In this document: in pieces, positions 9,142 to 18,706 of the stretch | Layout: each line of letters begins with the position of its first letter | How positions within the stretch are numbered: position 1 is the first letter of the stretch | Source: Vibrio mexicanus | GTDB taxonomy: Bacteria > Pseudomonadota > Gammaproteobacteria > Enterobacterales > Vibrionaceae | Direction of reading: 5' to 3' | Assembly (NCBI RefSeq): GCF_001012815.1 | Contig: NZ_JYJP01000001.1 | Span: 62,001 to 126,000 of the forward strand | DNA: 64,000 nucleotides | The notes under the pieces: generated by a model | Databases searched by the model: none | Told to the model about the DNA's origin: nothing | Seen by the model: only the letters and a program-made list of their open reading frames with translations | Program-made: the position numbers and the translations under genes

Positions 9142-10936
9142 GATAGGAATTCGTGCCTTCATCATTCTGCTACCGCTTGCCATATCCATCATTGCTTTAG
9201 GTGTGGCTTTTTATAATGCCAAAAGCACCTTACTTAGTGATCACTACAGTCAGTCCGCCCAGTTGGCCGCTACTCAAGGGGCGCAAGAGATGCGCCACTA
9301 CATTGAGCAACGATTCACGGAATTCGATTCGATTAGCCTTACTGCTGCCAACTGCGCCATTTCACCAGAAAAACTTGATCTTCAGCTCAGTCAATCCGTC
9401 AGCCTACGCTCAGGGTTTTCAATGTATCTCACCACAGATATTGATGGCCGCGTAATTAACTCCGCACTCTCTTCGAATAAGAGCAATCGATACGTACTGC
9501 GTAAGAAGCTCTCCGGCACACCTATTTTATCTCGTGAAGGCCTCGCACTACTCAGCTACTCCCATCGGCTCTGGGAGCAAAACAGCCCGAAGTATTTTGT
9601 TAAAGCGGAAGAGTTAAGCCGACGTTTACATATACTCAAATCCCGTGGAGAAGAAAACTCATTCGAAGCAAGGCAACTCAGCCTCGAGCTGGCGCAAATT
9701 CGCAAATACAAGAAGCTGCCTCAAGCAGTTATCACCCTAGCGCCCGCCGCTCAAGTTGAGCAACTGGGGCTGATTTTTGATACCGCGACGTACTACTTTT
9801 CGCGCCCTATGATGAATTGCAAAGGCGAGCTTCAAGGCTATTTCACCGCAGTGTTAGACAGAACGTTGCTTGAAGATCAGATCTTTACCATTCGATCCAG
9901 CTTTGCCCAAGGCCAGATAGACGCGGTAGACATTGCCCTAGTCAATAGAAAGACGCTGCGAGTGATGTCTCCCATCACCTACTTGGAGGAGAAAACACTA
10001 AGAAAATATGGCCTGAATGAAACCGATGAACCCACTCAACGCAGCGAGCTAGGCGGTCTGCTGGTCAATCATCCCATCACGGGCACACTCAATCGGGTAC
10101 TGACGGTGAGAGACCTTGAACACCTGACTACTGATAATCAAAAAGGTGTCAGCCTAATTATATTCATCCCGACCTTCTCCCAAGATGAGAAACGGAGCGA
10201 CATTGCTAAAGAAGTTATCCTTTATGTCTCTGCAGCATTGGTGCTGTTTATTGGCTTAACCTTATATCTAACAAGCTACATTGCATCACCAATCAATGAG
10301 TTGAAGTCGCGAGTGAAAGAAATTGCCTTGGGTCAACGTCAGAAGTCCATGCTATCAGCCAGAACGGATGAGATAGGCGAGCTATTTGATGCCTTCAATC
10401 AAATGGCTGACACCATTTCGCAAAAAGAGCAGGAACTCACCACATTAGCCAACCACGACTCACTTACAGGCGTATTAAACCGACGCGCACTCATTCACGC
10501 GGCCACTAAAGAGGTGACGGTCACTCCCCACAACCCAGCTAGCATTTGCATGATCGATATTGATCACTTCAAGTCTATTAACGATCACTTCGGCCATTCT
10601 ATTGGCGATCAAGCCCTGATTGAGTTCTGTCAATTAGTGACTCAAGAAAGCCGCAGTAAGGATATTTTTGGTCGGGTAGGAGGGGAAGAGTTTCTATTGA
10701 TACTACCAAGTACCGACTTGGATCAAGCCTACGCAATTGCTCAGCGAATAAGAAGTCACTGTGAAAAGTACATCGCAGATGATCTAGGGCTGAATAAGGC
10801 GATCACCGTCAGTATTGGTGTCGCTCTATGGCAAGAAGGAGACTTTTTAACAGCCGTATCGCAAGCCGATAAAATGCTTTATCAAGCTAAACGAAACGGC
10901 CGCAATAGAATTGAATTGCAGACGAACTTGAACTAG
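9134..10936 (+). CDS. Membrane diguanylate cyclase (periplasmic sensor-HAMP-GGDEF)
   Basis: 600 residues with the plan of a receptor: TM1 (about 5-27), a large periplasmic domain (28-360), TM2 (about 362-386, VILYVSAALVLFIGLTLYL), HAMP (387-437, ASPINELKSRVKEIALG ... DEIGELFDAFNQMADTI) and GGDEF (440-600). The cyclase core is complete: NHDSLTGVLNRRAL, DIDHFKSINDHFGH, GGEEF, and the inhibitory RxxD (RSKD) five residues before GGEEF, so product inhibition is expected. It makes c-di-GMP in response to something sensed outside. The start lies inside the end of the binding-protein gene, so both are made from one message; the binding protein is the obvious input. Confidence 0.9.
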   Translation: MNKIGIRAFIILLPLAISIIALGVAFYNAKSTLLSDHYSQSAQLAATQGAQEMRHYIEQRFTEFDSISLTAANCAISPEKLDLQLSQSVSLRSGFSMYLTTDIDGRVINSALSSNKSNRYVLRKKLSGTPILSREGLALLSYSHRLWEQNSPKYFVKAEELSRRLHILKSRGEENSFEARQLSLELAQIRKYKKLPQAVITLAPAAQVEQLGLIFDTATYYFSRPMMNCKGELQGYFTAVLDRTLLEDQIFTIRSSFAQGQIDAVDIALVNRKTLRVMSPITYLEEKTLRKYGLNETDEPTQRSELGGLLVNHPITGTLNRVLTVRDLEHLTTDNQKGVSLIIFIPTFSQDEKRSDIAKEVILYVSAALVLFIGLTLYLTSYIASPINELKSRVKEIALGQRQKSMLSARTDEIGELFDAFNQMADTISQKEQELTTLANHDSLTGVLNRRALIHAATKEVTVTPHNPASICMIDIDHFKSINDHFGHSIGDQALIEFCQLVTQESRSKDIFGRVGGEEFLLILPSTDLDQAYAIAQRIRSHCEKYIADDLGLNKAITVSIGVALWQEGDFLTAVSQADKMLYQAKRNGRNRIELQTNLN

Positions 10937-10961
10937 TCCGCCTGCAATGAGGCTTGTTGCC

Positions 10962-12305
10962 TTAAGCCAATGAGGGTTCTGGCATTGGTTCAATAGAAGC
11001 TGGCTTTAAACGATGTTGCAGCAGCGCCAGCAATAATATACCCGTCACCCCAAGACCTATACCAATGCCCGCCCAAATACCACCTAGACCATAATTGGCC
11101 GCTAGTAGCCAAGCGGCAGGAAGGCCCACCAGCCAATAACCAATAGCGGTAATCACCGTTGGGAACATAACAATCTTCATGCCACGGAGTAGGTTAATAG
11201 CCAGCAACTGCCAAGCATCGACAATAAAGCTGATTGCCACTACCCAAAGTACCGATACTAATAGAGTAACCATCGCCGCATCAGATATTTGGAAGAATTG
11301 CGCGATAACTTCTGGGAATGCAATAAATACCGCAGACAAAACAATGCTCAGGCCTGTTACTAACTGGAAGCTCTGTACGGATAAACGCTTTATACCTTTC
11401 ATATTGCCAGCGCCATATTCGCGGCCAACCAAAATCGCTGCTGCCTGTGAAAAACCGAAGTTGATGTTCCAAGTGAAGCTTAGGCACTGTAGGAGAATTT
11501 GATGCAAGGCCAAAGCGGCGACACTTATGGTACCCGCCATTAACGTACCACCGTAAATCAAACCGTGCTCCAACATGGCTGCCACAGCGATAGGCAAGCC
11601 CATTTTCAACAGCGGATTGATGAGAGTAATCGAGTACTCATTCACGCGATGCCAAGGGGCAAAGCCTACGTATTGTCTTTGGCTAAATACCCAAAGGCCG
11701 TAGCCAAGCATGACGAACAAAGCCGCAATCGCCGTACCATAGCCAAGACCCGCTAGCTTCATATCCAAGCTAAAAGCCAATACATAACTAATGGGCACAT
11801 TCAAGATAACGGTAATCACTGACATCACCATGATAGAACGAACATTGCCGAGTGCACTGGTTAAGCCGCGCAAAATCAAGAGCGCCAAAGACGGGAAGAT
11901 TGCCCATTTTAACGCACCAACATATTGCATCGACAAGGCAATGATTTCATCAGGCTGCTTGGCCATTTCCAGAACATTCGGAGCATAGGAAATCGCTAAC
12001 ATCAGAACCACAGTCATGATGATCGTCAATAACACCGCCCCTTTAACAGCAAGGCGGATCTGCTGATTACCGAATCGACGCCTTGCCACACGTTGGCCAT
12101 AAGCAATAGCAATAAGGTTCGCTACACAACCCACCGTGCTGCTACCAATAATGAAGGCAAAGAAGTACACAGACGCCCCTAAACCACCCGCGGCGAGCGC
12201 CTCTACGCTAATGCGAGACATCATCCACACATCGGTTAAGACCAATGCCATTGCGATCAGCTGTGAAATGATGAGAGGAAGTGCGAGTTTGAGGATGTTC
12301 TTCAT
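10962..12305 (-). CDS. MATE-family efflux transporter
   Basis: A 447-residue inner-membrane protein with about twelve hydrophobic helices and the MATE fold: LALPLIISQLIAMALVLTDVWMM at the start, and GLPIAVAAMLEHGL opening the second half. Length fits NorM-like Na+- or H+-coupled multidrug exporters, which expel cationic drugs. The gene is divergent from a LysR-type regulator (142 bp between starts), a common arrangement in which the regulator controls the exporter. The substrate cannot be told from the sequence. Confidence 0.85.
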   Translation of the reverse strand: MKNILKLALPLIISQLIAMALVLTDVWMMSRISVEALAAGGLGASVYFFAFIIGSSTVGCVANLIAIAYGQRVARRRFGNQQIRLAVKGAVLLTIIMTVVLMLAISYAPNVLEMAKQPDEIIALSMQYVGALKWAIFPSLALLILRGLTSALGNVRSIMVMSVITVILNVPISYVLAFSLDMKLAGLGYGTAIAALFVMLGYGLWVFSQRQYVGFAPWHRVNEYSITLINPLLKMGLPIAVAAMLEHGLIYGGTLMAGTISVAALALHQILLQCLSFTWNINFGFSQAAAILVGREYGAGNMKGIKRLSVQSFQLVTGLSIVLSAVFIAFPEVIAQFFQISDAAMVTLLVSVLWVVAISFIVDAWQLLAINLLRGMKIVMFPTVITAIGYWLVGLPAAWLLAANYGLGGIWAGIGIGLGVTGILLLALLQHRLKPASIEPMPEPSLA

Positions 12306-12447
12306 GTCAGTGTCATGCGCCCATTTCTATATACGAAGAAGTAAAAACAAAAGAGATAAGTCAGGCGGCAAGATTATTCTTTCTAAAACTGGCGTTCAAT
12401 TAACATTTCTGCCACTCTTACATTCATAAAACTCATACGAATAAAAA

Positions 12448-13388
12448 ATGAAACATTACAAGAATCTCCCCCACTCACATAATAGCCTCAAGACATTCGA
12501 AGCCGTTGCAAGAAGAATGAGTTTTACTCATGCTGCTTTTGAGCTTAACGTGACGCAAAGTGCAGTGAGCAGACAAGTTAAACAGCTCGAAGAAGAGTTG
12601 GCAGTGCCACTTATCGAAAGGCACCACCGAGCCATCACGTTAACACCCTATGGTGAGAACCTGTATCAAGTGTTGAAAACCAACTATGGCACGCTTGAAG
12701 CCGAAATCGCTCGCTGGCGTCAGCCCGAACACAAGCGAATTACCATTAAAGCGGCACTGAGCTATTCCACACGCTCATTGATTCCGAAAATTCATCAATT
12801 GTATGAGCGATACCCAGAACATGAAATTGTGGTGGTTCCCTCTTTAATAGAGGACGAAGAGTTAGAAAGTAATGATTACGACCTACTCATACTCACAACC
12901 CGTCAGAAACGCCGATACGAAAACCAGCCGGATATGTTTTTCATGCGTGAAGAATACATGGCTCCCGTTTGCGCCCAAAGCTTGGCTAGCGATGTGTCTG
13001 TTGACTCCATATTAACGATGCCGAGCTACACGCCACTCAAGATCATTACGATTGGAATCTGTGGCTCAACGCTCAATCCATCACCGAGAAAACCTCTCCA
13101 CGAAGCAGTACGTTCTACTCTCTTGATCTCTCGTTGAGTGCTTGCTTGGCCGGCCAAGGCGCAACGGTGACCGATTTACTGTTAGTATTACCCGAACTAG
13201 AGAATGGGTTCCTTCAATGTCCGCAGCACATTCATGTTCAAAACAGCGCTTGGCGCTATTACTGCCATCAACGAACACACTCTGCCGTGCTCGATGAAAT
13301 CGTTGATTGGCTATTAAGTGAAACTCAGAAAGAAATTGACCAGCTCAACGATTTAGCAACCCATCGTGGCTGGTATGGCATTAGCTAA
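12448..13388 (+). CDS. LysR-type transcriptional regulator, GcvA-like (frame broken near 13040)
   Basis: The N-terminal winged helix-turn-helix is clear: SLKTFEAVARRMSFTHAAFELNVTQSAVSRQVKQLE (residues 12-47), with the GcvA-subgroup look. The first frame runs to 13137, but its last ~40 residues read as nonsense. Adding one A to CTCAAGATC at about 13040 gives TPLKDHYDWNLWLNAQ and joins the second frame (SLSACLAGQGATVTD), completing a 313-residue effector-binding domain of usual length. Divergent from the MATE exporter, so that gene is a probable target. It most likely is an intact gene with a sequencing deletion. Confidence 0.8.
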
Positions 13389-13411
13389 ATACGAAATACG
13401 AAATACGAAAT
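13387..13411 (+). repeat. Short tandem repeat, AAATACG x 3.6
   Basis: Three full copies and a partial copy of the 7-mer AAATACG begin inside the stop codon of the LysR gene. It has no stem potential and is probably a slippage-prone spacer. Confidence 0.8.
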
Positions 13412-13532
13412 GCTAGTAGATGTGCTGCTTAATGGCCAAAGTGTAAACATTCATTAACACCCCACAAACTTTGAATCCGTGCCACATTCTCGACATCGCC
13501 TTCAATTGACGCCATCTTTAGCGCCGAATAAA

Positions 13533-13549
13533 TCCTTTGGATCAAAGGA
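13533..13549. promoter_or_regulatory. Perfect inverted repeat upstream of yitT-like gene (possible operator)
   Basis: TCCTTTG-GAT-CAAAGGA has seven-base arms that match exactly. It ends 28 bp before the start of the YitT-type gene, where a repressor or leader structure could act. Function is unknown. Confidence 0.35.
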
Positions 13550-13576
13550 CAGGACAGTTTAGAAAAGGAATCATTG

Positions 13577-14182
13577 ATGGATAACGACCATAGCCTTCGA
13601 GAAAACCTCTTAGCACTGATTTTAGGCAGTGCACTTGTATCACTTGGGGTCACCTTCTTTAACCAAGTTGGGCTTTTAACCGGTGGTACAGCAGGACTTG
13701 CGATTTTCATTACCAAGATCTCCGACTTTAGTTTTGGCCAAGTCTTCTTTGTATTGAACCTGCCTTTCTACTACCTCTCGTTTACGCGAATGGGGTGGCG
13801 TTTTACCCTCAACACATTCATTGCCGTTGCTATCGTCTCTTTTGCTGTAGACCATTTGCACCACGTCATTCAACTAACTCACATTGATGCCATTTACGCA
13901 GCTATCTTTGGTGGCGGATTGATCGGTATTGGTATGTTGGTCATTTTCCGCCATAAAATGAGCCTTGGCGGGTTCAACATTCTCGCTTTATACCTACAAG
14001 ACAAGTTTGGGATTCGTGCCGGTAAGGTGCAGATGGGCATGGACTGCACGATTGTTATCATGTCGCTATTCATTGTCGACCTTCACATTATCGCTCTGTC
14101 TGTATTTGGCGCAGTGGCAACCAACCTCATCCTAGCGATGAACCACAAACCCGGCCGCTACCAACCTCAAGCTCACGCTTAG
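13577..14182 (+). CDS. YitT-family membrane protein
   Basis: 201 residues with five to six hydrophobic helices. The motif GLLTGGTAGLAIFI (about 33-46) and the second glycine-rich loop SLGGFNILALYLQDKFGIRAGKV are typical of YitT/DUF161 proteins. Family members usually carry a C-terminal DUF2179 cytoplasmic domain, which is absent in this short form. ATG 13577 has AAAGGAA six bases upstream and is preferred to the TTG three bases before. The role of the family is not known; transport has been proposed. Confidence 0.8.
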   Translation: MDNDHSLRENLLALILGSALVSLGVTFFNQVGLLTGGTAGLAIFITKISDFSFGQVFFVLNLPFYYLSFTRMGWRFTLNTFIAVAIVSFAVDHLHHVIQLTHIDAIYAAIFGGGLIGIGMLVIFRHKMSLGGFNILALYLQDKFGIRAGKVQMGMDCTIVIMSLFIVDLHIIALSVFGAVATNLILAMNHKPGRYQPQAHA

Positions 14183-14195
14183 CCCTCATTTTTCT

Positions 14196-14220
14196 GCGTG
14201 CTACAACATTTGTAGCACGC
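14196..14220 (+). terminator. Strong hairpin after yitT-like gene
   Basis: GCGTGCTACAA pairs perfectly with TTGTAGCACGC around CAT. The following bases (AACTCTATTC) are not a U-tract, so termination would be weak or Rho-assisted. Confidence 0.45.
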
Positions 14221-14420
14221 AACTCTATTCATACTCATTGAATAATTAGTTCTCCTATAACCACCTGTTTTTCTGATCGTTTTCTAAACACCTCTGTTGC
14301 ATATGTGGTGGTGATTTGTCCATGTGTAACTAATTGAAATTTAATTTGTTATATGGTTATAATTGTAGTCATAAAAACTATATATAAATGTTAATCCAGA
14401 GTTAAATTCCAGTCAAATCC

Positions 14421-14436
14421 AGTGATCCATGTCACA
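14421..14436. promoter_or_regulatory. Candidate CRP site upstream of dicarboxylate/glutamate symporter
   Basis: AGTGA-TCCATG-TCACA differs from the CRP core TGTGA-N6-TCACA at one position. It is 105 bp before the symporter start, in a 358-bp AT-rich gap (14183-14540) that otherwise holds only the hairpin at 14196. Carbon-status control of a dicarboxylate/amino-acid carrier would make sense. Confidence 0.5.
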
Positions 14437-14540
14437 TCTATAATTCCAATTCGCTTTTTTCCTTTCTTAAATTTCTTTTCGCCTGCTAACCTCCTGCTCG
14501 CTTTGAAATGATGTCGAAGTGAATAATAAAAGGAGTGTTC

Positions 14541-15842
14541 ATGATGAATACCAAGAAACCAATGTCACTAACTGGCCGAATTATTTTCGGTATGATTGCG
14601 GGCATCTTGACAGGATTTGCCATTCGAATCCTATTTGGGGATGAAGGCTTTGTTAACACCTACGTTGTTAACGGGCTATTTGAGGTCGGTGGAAAAATTT
14701 TCATAGCAAGTTTGCAGATGCTTGTTGTGCCACTGGTATTTGTGTCGCTGGTTTGCGGTACAAGCTCCCTTAAAGATCTATCAACTTTAGGTCGTATGGG
14801 CGGTAAAACCCTTGCGTTTTACATTATTACGACGTGTGTAGCGATTACACTTGCCCTTACAATGGGCACGCTATTCCAACCAGGTGCAGGCGCAGATCTT
14901 ACTGCTGCTAGCTCTTTCCAATCTGCAGAAGCGCCATCTTTAGGACAAGTCATCATCGACATGTTCCCTAAAAACCCAATCAATGCGATGGCGGAAGGCA
15001 AAACTCTACAGATCATCGTATTTGCGATTCTATTTGGTATCGCGATCAGTGCATCGGGTAAACCGGGCGAACGTATTGCGGCTATCTTCCAAGACCTTAA
15101 CGAAGTGATCATGAAGTTAGTTGCGCTACTGATGAACATTGCCCCATACGGTGTGTTCTTCCTAATGGCGAAGCTGTTCACTGGCCTGGGCTTGGGCGCT
15201 ATCATGAACCTTGCAGAATACTTCTTGGTTCTAGCGGGTACATTGATCCTGCACGGTCTGGTGACTTACAGCCTAATGCTGAAAACCTTCACGGGTCTAA
15301 GCCCGAAAATGTTCCTTAAGAAAATGGAAGATGCGGTTATGTTCGCATTTTCAACGGCTTCATCGAACGCGACCATTCCAGTGACTATGGAAACGGCGAA
15401 GTACCGCATGGGTGTAGACAACAAGATCGCTTCGTTCACCGTTCCTCTAGGCGCAACAGTGAACATGGACGGTACGGCTATCATGCAAGGTGTCGCGGTA
15501 GCGTTCATCGCTCAAGCGTTCAACATTGACCTAAGCATGGCAGACTACCTAGCGGTAATCCTAACTGCGACTCTAGCGTCAATTGGTACCGCTGGTGTAC
15601 CAGGTGTTGGCCTTATCATGCTCGCCATGGTTCTAAACCAAGTTGGCCTGCCGCTAGAAGGTATTGCACTTATCATGGGTGTTGACCGTCTACTGGATAT
15701 GATTCGTACTGCAGTAAACATCACAGGTGACAGCGCGGTATCGGTTATCGTTGCAAAATCTGAAGGTGCGCTAGACGAAGAGTGTTTCAACAACCCGCAA
15801 GCGGGTGAGAAAGAAGAAACGGTAGAGTTAGCGAAAGCTTAA
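14541..15842 (+). CDS. SLC1-type dicarboxylate/amino acid:cation symporter
   Basis: About 433 residues, an inner-membrane carrier of the glutamate/aspartate/C4-dicarboxylate family (GltP/GltT/DctA group). The two re-entrant hairpin regions and the substrate site are readable: FSTASSNATIPVTMETAK (serine-rich HP1), then VPLGATVNMDGTAIMQG (TM7 NMDGT motif, cation binding), IGTAGVPGVGLIML (HP2), and DRLLDMIRTAVNITGDS (TM8, with Asp/Arg/Asn for substrate). It couples uptake to Na+ or H+. ATG 14541 is placed five bases after AGGAG; a GTG six bases earlier overlaps that ribosome site and is unlikely. A likely CRP site lies upstream and a strong terminator follows. The exact substrate is not decided. 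Confidence 0.9.
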   Translation: MMNTKKPMSLTGRIIFGMIAGILTGFAIRILFGDEGFVNTYVVNGLFEVGGKIFIASLQMLVVPLVFVSLVCGTSSLKDLSTLGRMGGKTLAFYIITTCVAITLALTMGTLFQPGAGADLTAASSFQSAEAPSLGQVIIDMFPKNPINAMAEGKTLQIIVFAILFGIAISASGKPGERIAAIFQDLNEVIMKLVALLMNIAPYGVFFLMAKLFTGLGLGAIMNLAEYFLVLAGTLILHGLVTYSLMLKTFTGLSPKMFLKKMEDAVMFAFSTASSNATIPVTMETAKYRMGVDNKIASFTVPLGATVNMDGTAIMQGVAVAFIAQAFNIDLSMADYLAVILTATLASIGTAGVPGVGLIMLAMVLNQVGLPLEGIALIMGVDRLLDMIRTAVNITGDSAVSVIVAKSEGALDEECFNNPQAGEKEETVELAKA

Positions 15843-15875
15843 TCAAGTCTAAACATTAAACCGTTCCAAATAATA

Positions 15876-15910
15876 AGCCCCTAGATGCTTTGTCATCTAG
15901 GGGCTTTTTA
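15876..15910 (+). terminator. Rho-independent terminator after SLC1 symporter
   Basis: AGCCCCTAGATG and CATCTAGGGGCT form a 12-bp stem with a six-base loop, followed by TTTTT. Confidence 0.9.
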
Positions 15911-16044
15911 CATCCACTGAAATAGATTTCAAACGGCCTCACTTCATGCACGACGTTAAACCTGCAAACCGTTGAAACAACAAAGGAAGCCGAGGCTCAC
16001 TTTTTCATCAAGTCGTCAAGTTATCGTGCGTGTTTACCTACTCA

Positions 16045-17025
16045 CTACTCACCTTTTCGCTGCGCCTCTTTGCGCGCTAGCTTTTCTTGTCGACGCTCTG
16101 CAATGGTGTGTTGAGCATCGCCACCAACATGGACTTCACCGCGCTCACGCGCCAACTTCACTTGCTTTTCACGCTCACGAAAACGCGCTTTTTGCTCATC
16201 GGTATGTTGACCAACACACTTAGGGCAACTCACACCCTCTTCATAGTCGGCAGAATTGATATCGTCTTGAGTGATCGGCAAGCGGCACGCACGGCACATC
16301 TCGTACCCACTTTTCTCAAGCTGATGGTTCACTGCAACTCGGTTATCAAATACGTAGCAGTCACCTTCCCATAGACTTTCTTCTTCCGGCACTTCTTCGA
16401 GATATTTGAGAATTCCGCCTTCAAGATGATACACATCCTCAAAGCCCTGCTCTTTCATGTAAGCTGTCGATTTCTCACAACGGATGCCACCGGTACAGAA
16501 CATAGCCACTTTCTTATGCTTGTTGGGATCCATGTTTTGCGCTACATACTCAGGAAAATCACGGAATGTTTCCGTTTCTGGGTTCACCGCATTTTTGAAT
16601 GTGCCGATCTCAATTTCGTAGTCATTACGCGTATCAACAACAAACACCTCAGGATCTGAGATCAATTCATTCCAATCGCTCGGTTTCACATAAGTGCCCA
16701 CCACATGACGCGGGTCGATCCCTTCTACGCCGAGAGTCACAATCTCTTTCTTGAGCTTTACTTTCGTGCGATTAAACGGCTGCTGCTTATCGAATGACTC
16801 TTTGTAAACAATATCAGCCAAGCGAGAGTCTTGCTTAAACCACGCAAGAAGCGCATCAATGCCTTCTCTTGTCGATGCCACCGTACCATTAATGCCTTCA
16901 TTGGCGAGTAGCAACGTACCGCGAATCTCATGCTTGTTCATTAATGTGGTCAGTGGTTCTCGAAGCTCTGTATAGTCTTCTAGTCTTACGAATTTATACA
17001 GGGCGCAAACTACGTAGTCAGTCAT
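16045..17025 (-). CDS. trhO: tRNA uridine-34 hydroxylase TrhO (rhodanese-like)
   Basis: 326 residues, formerly YceA/UPF0176. TrhO makes 5-hydroxyuridine at position 34 of some tRNAs using oxygen. The N-terminal domain ([18 protein letters not shown]...) is followed by a rhodanese domain with the catalytic-loop [10 protein letters not shown] (about 180), and a Cys-rich C-terminal segment (MCRACRLPI ... CPKCVGQ) that may bind metal, then a basic tail. The frame extends further upstream to 17166, but that extension contains the terminator of the neighbouring yjiHG operon, so the start is set at ATG 17025, which begins with the family's usual N-terminus. It stands alone in the genome segment. Confidence 0.9.
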   Translation of the reverse strand: MTDYVVCALYKFVRLEDYTELREPLTTLMNKHEIRGTLLLANEGINGTVASTREGIDALLAWFKQDSRLADIVYKESFDKQQPFNRTKVKLKKEIVTLGVEGIDPRHVVGTYVKPSDWNELISDPEVFVVDTRNDYEIEIGTFKNAVNPETETFRDFPEYVAQNMDPNKHKKVAMFCTGGIRCEKSTAYMKEQGFEDVYHLEGGILKYLEEVPEEESLWEGDCYVFDNRVAVNHQLEKSGYEMCRACRLPITQDDINSADYEEGVSCPKCVGQHTDEQKARFREREKQVKLARERGEVHVGGDAQHTIAERRQEKLARKEAQRKGE

Positions 17026-17107
17026 GCTGTGCTTAGCCTTCTCATCTTGATTTTGCGCAGAGTATAGCGAAGTGCGAATGGGACAAATACCGATAGAAAA
17101 TAGGGTT

Positions 17108-17139
17108 AAAAAAAGCTCCCCATCGCTGGAGAGCTTTTT
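17108..17139 (-). terminator. Terminator of yjiH-yjiG operon
   Basis: Read on the minus strand, AAAAAGCTCTCC pairs with GGGGAGCT with a small bulge and is followed by seven T. It sits between the yjiG stop and the trhO start. Confidence 0.8.
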
Positions 17140-17201
17140 ATCAACAATATCATTGTCATCGATCACTCAATCAATGACCGCATCGATGTTTAGCTTAATC
17201 A

Positions 17202-17669
17202 CTACACCAAGATGTTCATTAACAGCATTGCACCAAAGGCATTAATGATTGAAATAGCAATCATCACTGGGATGTGGCGTCCCGCTGTACCGATAGGGCC
17301 AAGGATACGACCCATATACTGAACCTGAGAACCCATTAGGTAGATAGCCGGAGCAAGAATCGCGATATGTGAACCGTTTAGAATGCCTTGGTCGAACAGT
17401 GTGATAACCACACCAACTGCACCACCCATTGACATCCAAGCGCCAATCAGTACCGCTGCTGCTTCGCCCGGCAGACCAAAAACCGCCATCACTGGAGAGA
17501 AAACGCTGCCCATCAAATCAAGCGCTCCGGTAATTTGCAGCGCTTTGATGATCACAAAAGCCATAAGAACGTTTGGCACAGTTGATGTTGTAGCGATCAC
17601 CCAGCCTTTCTTTGCACCTTCAACGAAGATGTCTGTCACCATAGGTTTTTTTGCTTTTACTTCACTCAT
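17202..17669 (-). CDS. yjiG: YjiG-family inner-membrane protein
   Basis: 155 residues with several hydrophobic helices and the nucleoside-recognition (Gate) fold: NVLMAFVIIKALQITGALDLMG, then PGEAAAVLIGAWMSMGGAVGV. It matches YjiG in length (E. coli about 153). The start overlaps the yjiH stop as TAATG, so the two proteins are made together and probably form one carrier or channel. Substrate is unknown. A terminator follows. Confidence 0.85.
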   Translation of the reverse strand: MSEVKAKKPMVTDIFVEGAKKGWVIATTSTVPNVLMAFVIIKALQITGALDLMGSVFSPVMAVFGLPGEAAAVLIGAWMSMGGAVGVVITLFDQGILNGSHIAILAPAIYLMGSQVQYMGRILGPIGTAGRHIPVMIAISIINAFGAMLLMNILV

Positions 17670-18406
17670 TATGCTGCCTCTTGTGCTGTTTCTTTCTTCA
17701 CGTTGTTTTGCTTTTCGTTATCTTTGCCTTCCGTAATGTTTAGGTAGATACGGAACAAGTTTGCGCCAACAAACTTAAAGATGAACATCACAGCAACCGC
17801 GAGACCAATCGATGAAGTCACAGCCAAAGAGCCATCCATCATAGTTAAGGTGAACAGTACTGCACCTGATGAGAAGAAGTTAACGATAGCGGCACCAGCT
17901 GTGAACTGGAACATAGTGAATACGTCTGTTTCACGTTGAGTAAGATGGCCTTCGTCTTTCAGTTGACGAGTCATCGCAGCACCCGCATCGGTACTTTGCA
18001 GAGAAGCAATCAACGCTAGACCTGAGTTACCCGGAATACCCATAAGTGGACGCAGAAGTGGCGTTAATAGACGACGAGCCGCATCAAGTGCACCGTAGTG
18101 CTCAAGTACGTTAATCATACCTAGCGCGAACATCACAGTTGGGATTAGGGTTAACGCGAAGATAAAGCCATCACGAGCACCACTACCGCCTTGACCACGA
18201 AGCGTGGTGGAAGCGACCTGAATACCATCAGCCGTTTCTGTCACTGTGCCCGCAACGCTACCAAAAGCACCATTAAGCGTAGTGAAGTCGAAAACGCCAT
18301 ACCATTCGTTTGATTGAAGTAAACCAGAAAAGAACACCACCGCGAAGGCTAGAGCGACGTATGAACCTAACGTCACCTTGCGGTCAGTCTGAGAAGGACT
18401 AGACAT
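17669..18406 (-). CDS. yjiH: YjiH-family inner-membrane protein
   Basis: 245 residues; first gene of the yjiHG operon. Hydrophobic segments are at about 12-30, 85-105, 150-175 and 185-215. It has the Gate-domain signature GNSGLALIASLQSTDAGAAMTRQL, typical for YjiH. A charged tail ends the protein (EGKDNEKQNN...). Together with YjiG it looks like a split nucleoside-recognition transporter; the substrate is not known. A CRP/FNR-like site lies about 135 bp upstream, between this gene and divergent nhaD. Confidence 0.85.
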   Translation of the reverse strand: MSSPSQTDRKVTLGSYVALAFAVVFFSGLLQSNEWYGVFDFTTLNGAFGSVAGTVTETADGIQVASTTLRGQGGSGARDGFIFALTLIPTVMFALGMINVLEHYGALDAARRLLTPLLRPLMGIPGNSGLALIASLQSTDAGAAMTRQLKDEGHLTQRETDVFTMFQFTAGAAIVNFFSSGAVLFTLTMMDGSLAVTSSIGLAVAVMFIFKFVGANLFRIYLNITEGKDNEKQNNVKKETAQEAA

Positions 18407-18538
18407 ATTGCTACCTATTTATATTGTTTTTCGGAACAGGAGTAAGTGTGACGAAAAAGAACGTGCCATAACGATGATCAGCATCAATGCAAATCCCGAC
18501 TTTAGACTTGCTGCACCAATACAGAACAGATCTATGAT

Positions 18539-18554
18539 TTTGATCAAAATCACA
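18539..18554. promoter_or_regulatory. CRP- or FNR-like site between yjiH and nhaD
   Basis: TTTGA-TCAAAA-TCACA matches the CRP core at nine of ten positions; the inner TTGAT-CAAA-ATCAC matches the FNR box at nine of ten. The 300-bp gap 18407-18706 holds the promoters of both divergent genes and nothing else I can name. Confidence 0.4.
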
Positions 18555-18706
18555 CTCGGTAGCGCAGTTGATGAAACCAAGTTCACCAATTTGGCGCTCC
18601 TTGGTAACAATTTGAAATATTTAAGAGTAAAAGACAATCACCCTCACAGAGAAACTGTTTGGTTCACCATAGAATAGAGCCTCAACTGAATTCAGGGAGT
18701 GAATCA

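Noticed and set aside
13387..13411. CRISPR-like repeat
   Set aside because: Seven-base units without spacers; plain tandem repeat only.
17026..17166. N-terminal extension of trhO frame
   Set aside because: The extension contains the yjiHG terminator hairpin and reads unlike TrhO; ATG 17025 begins at the family's usual N-terminus.
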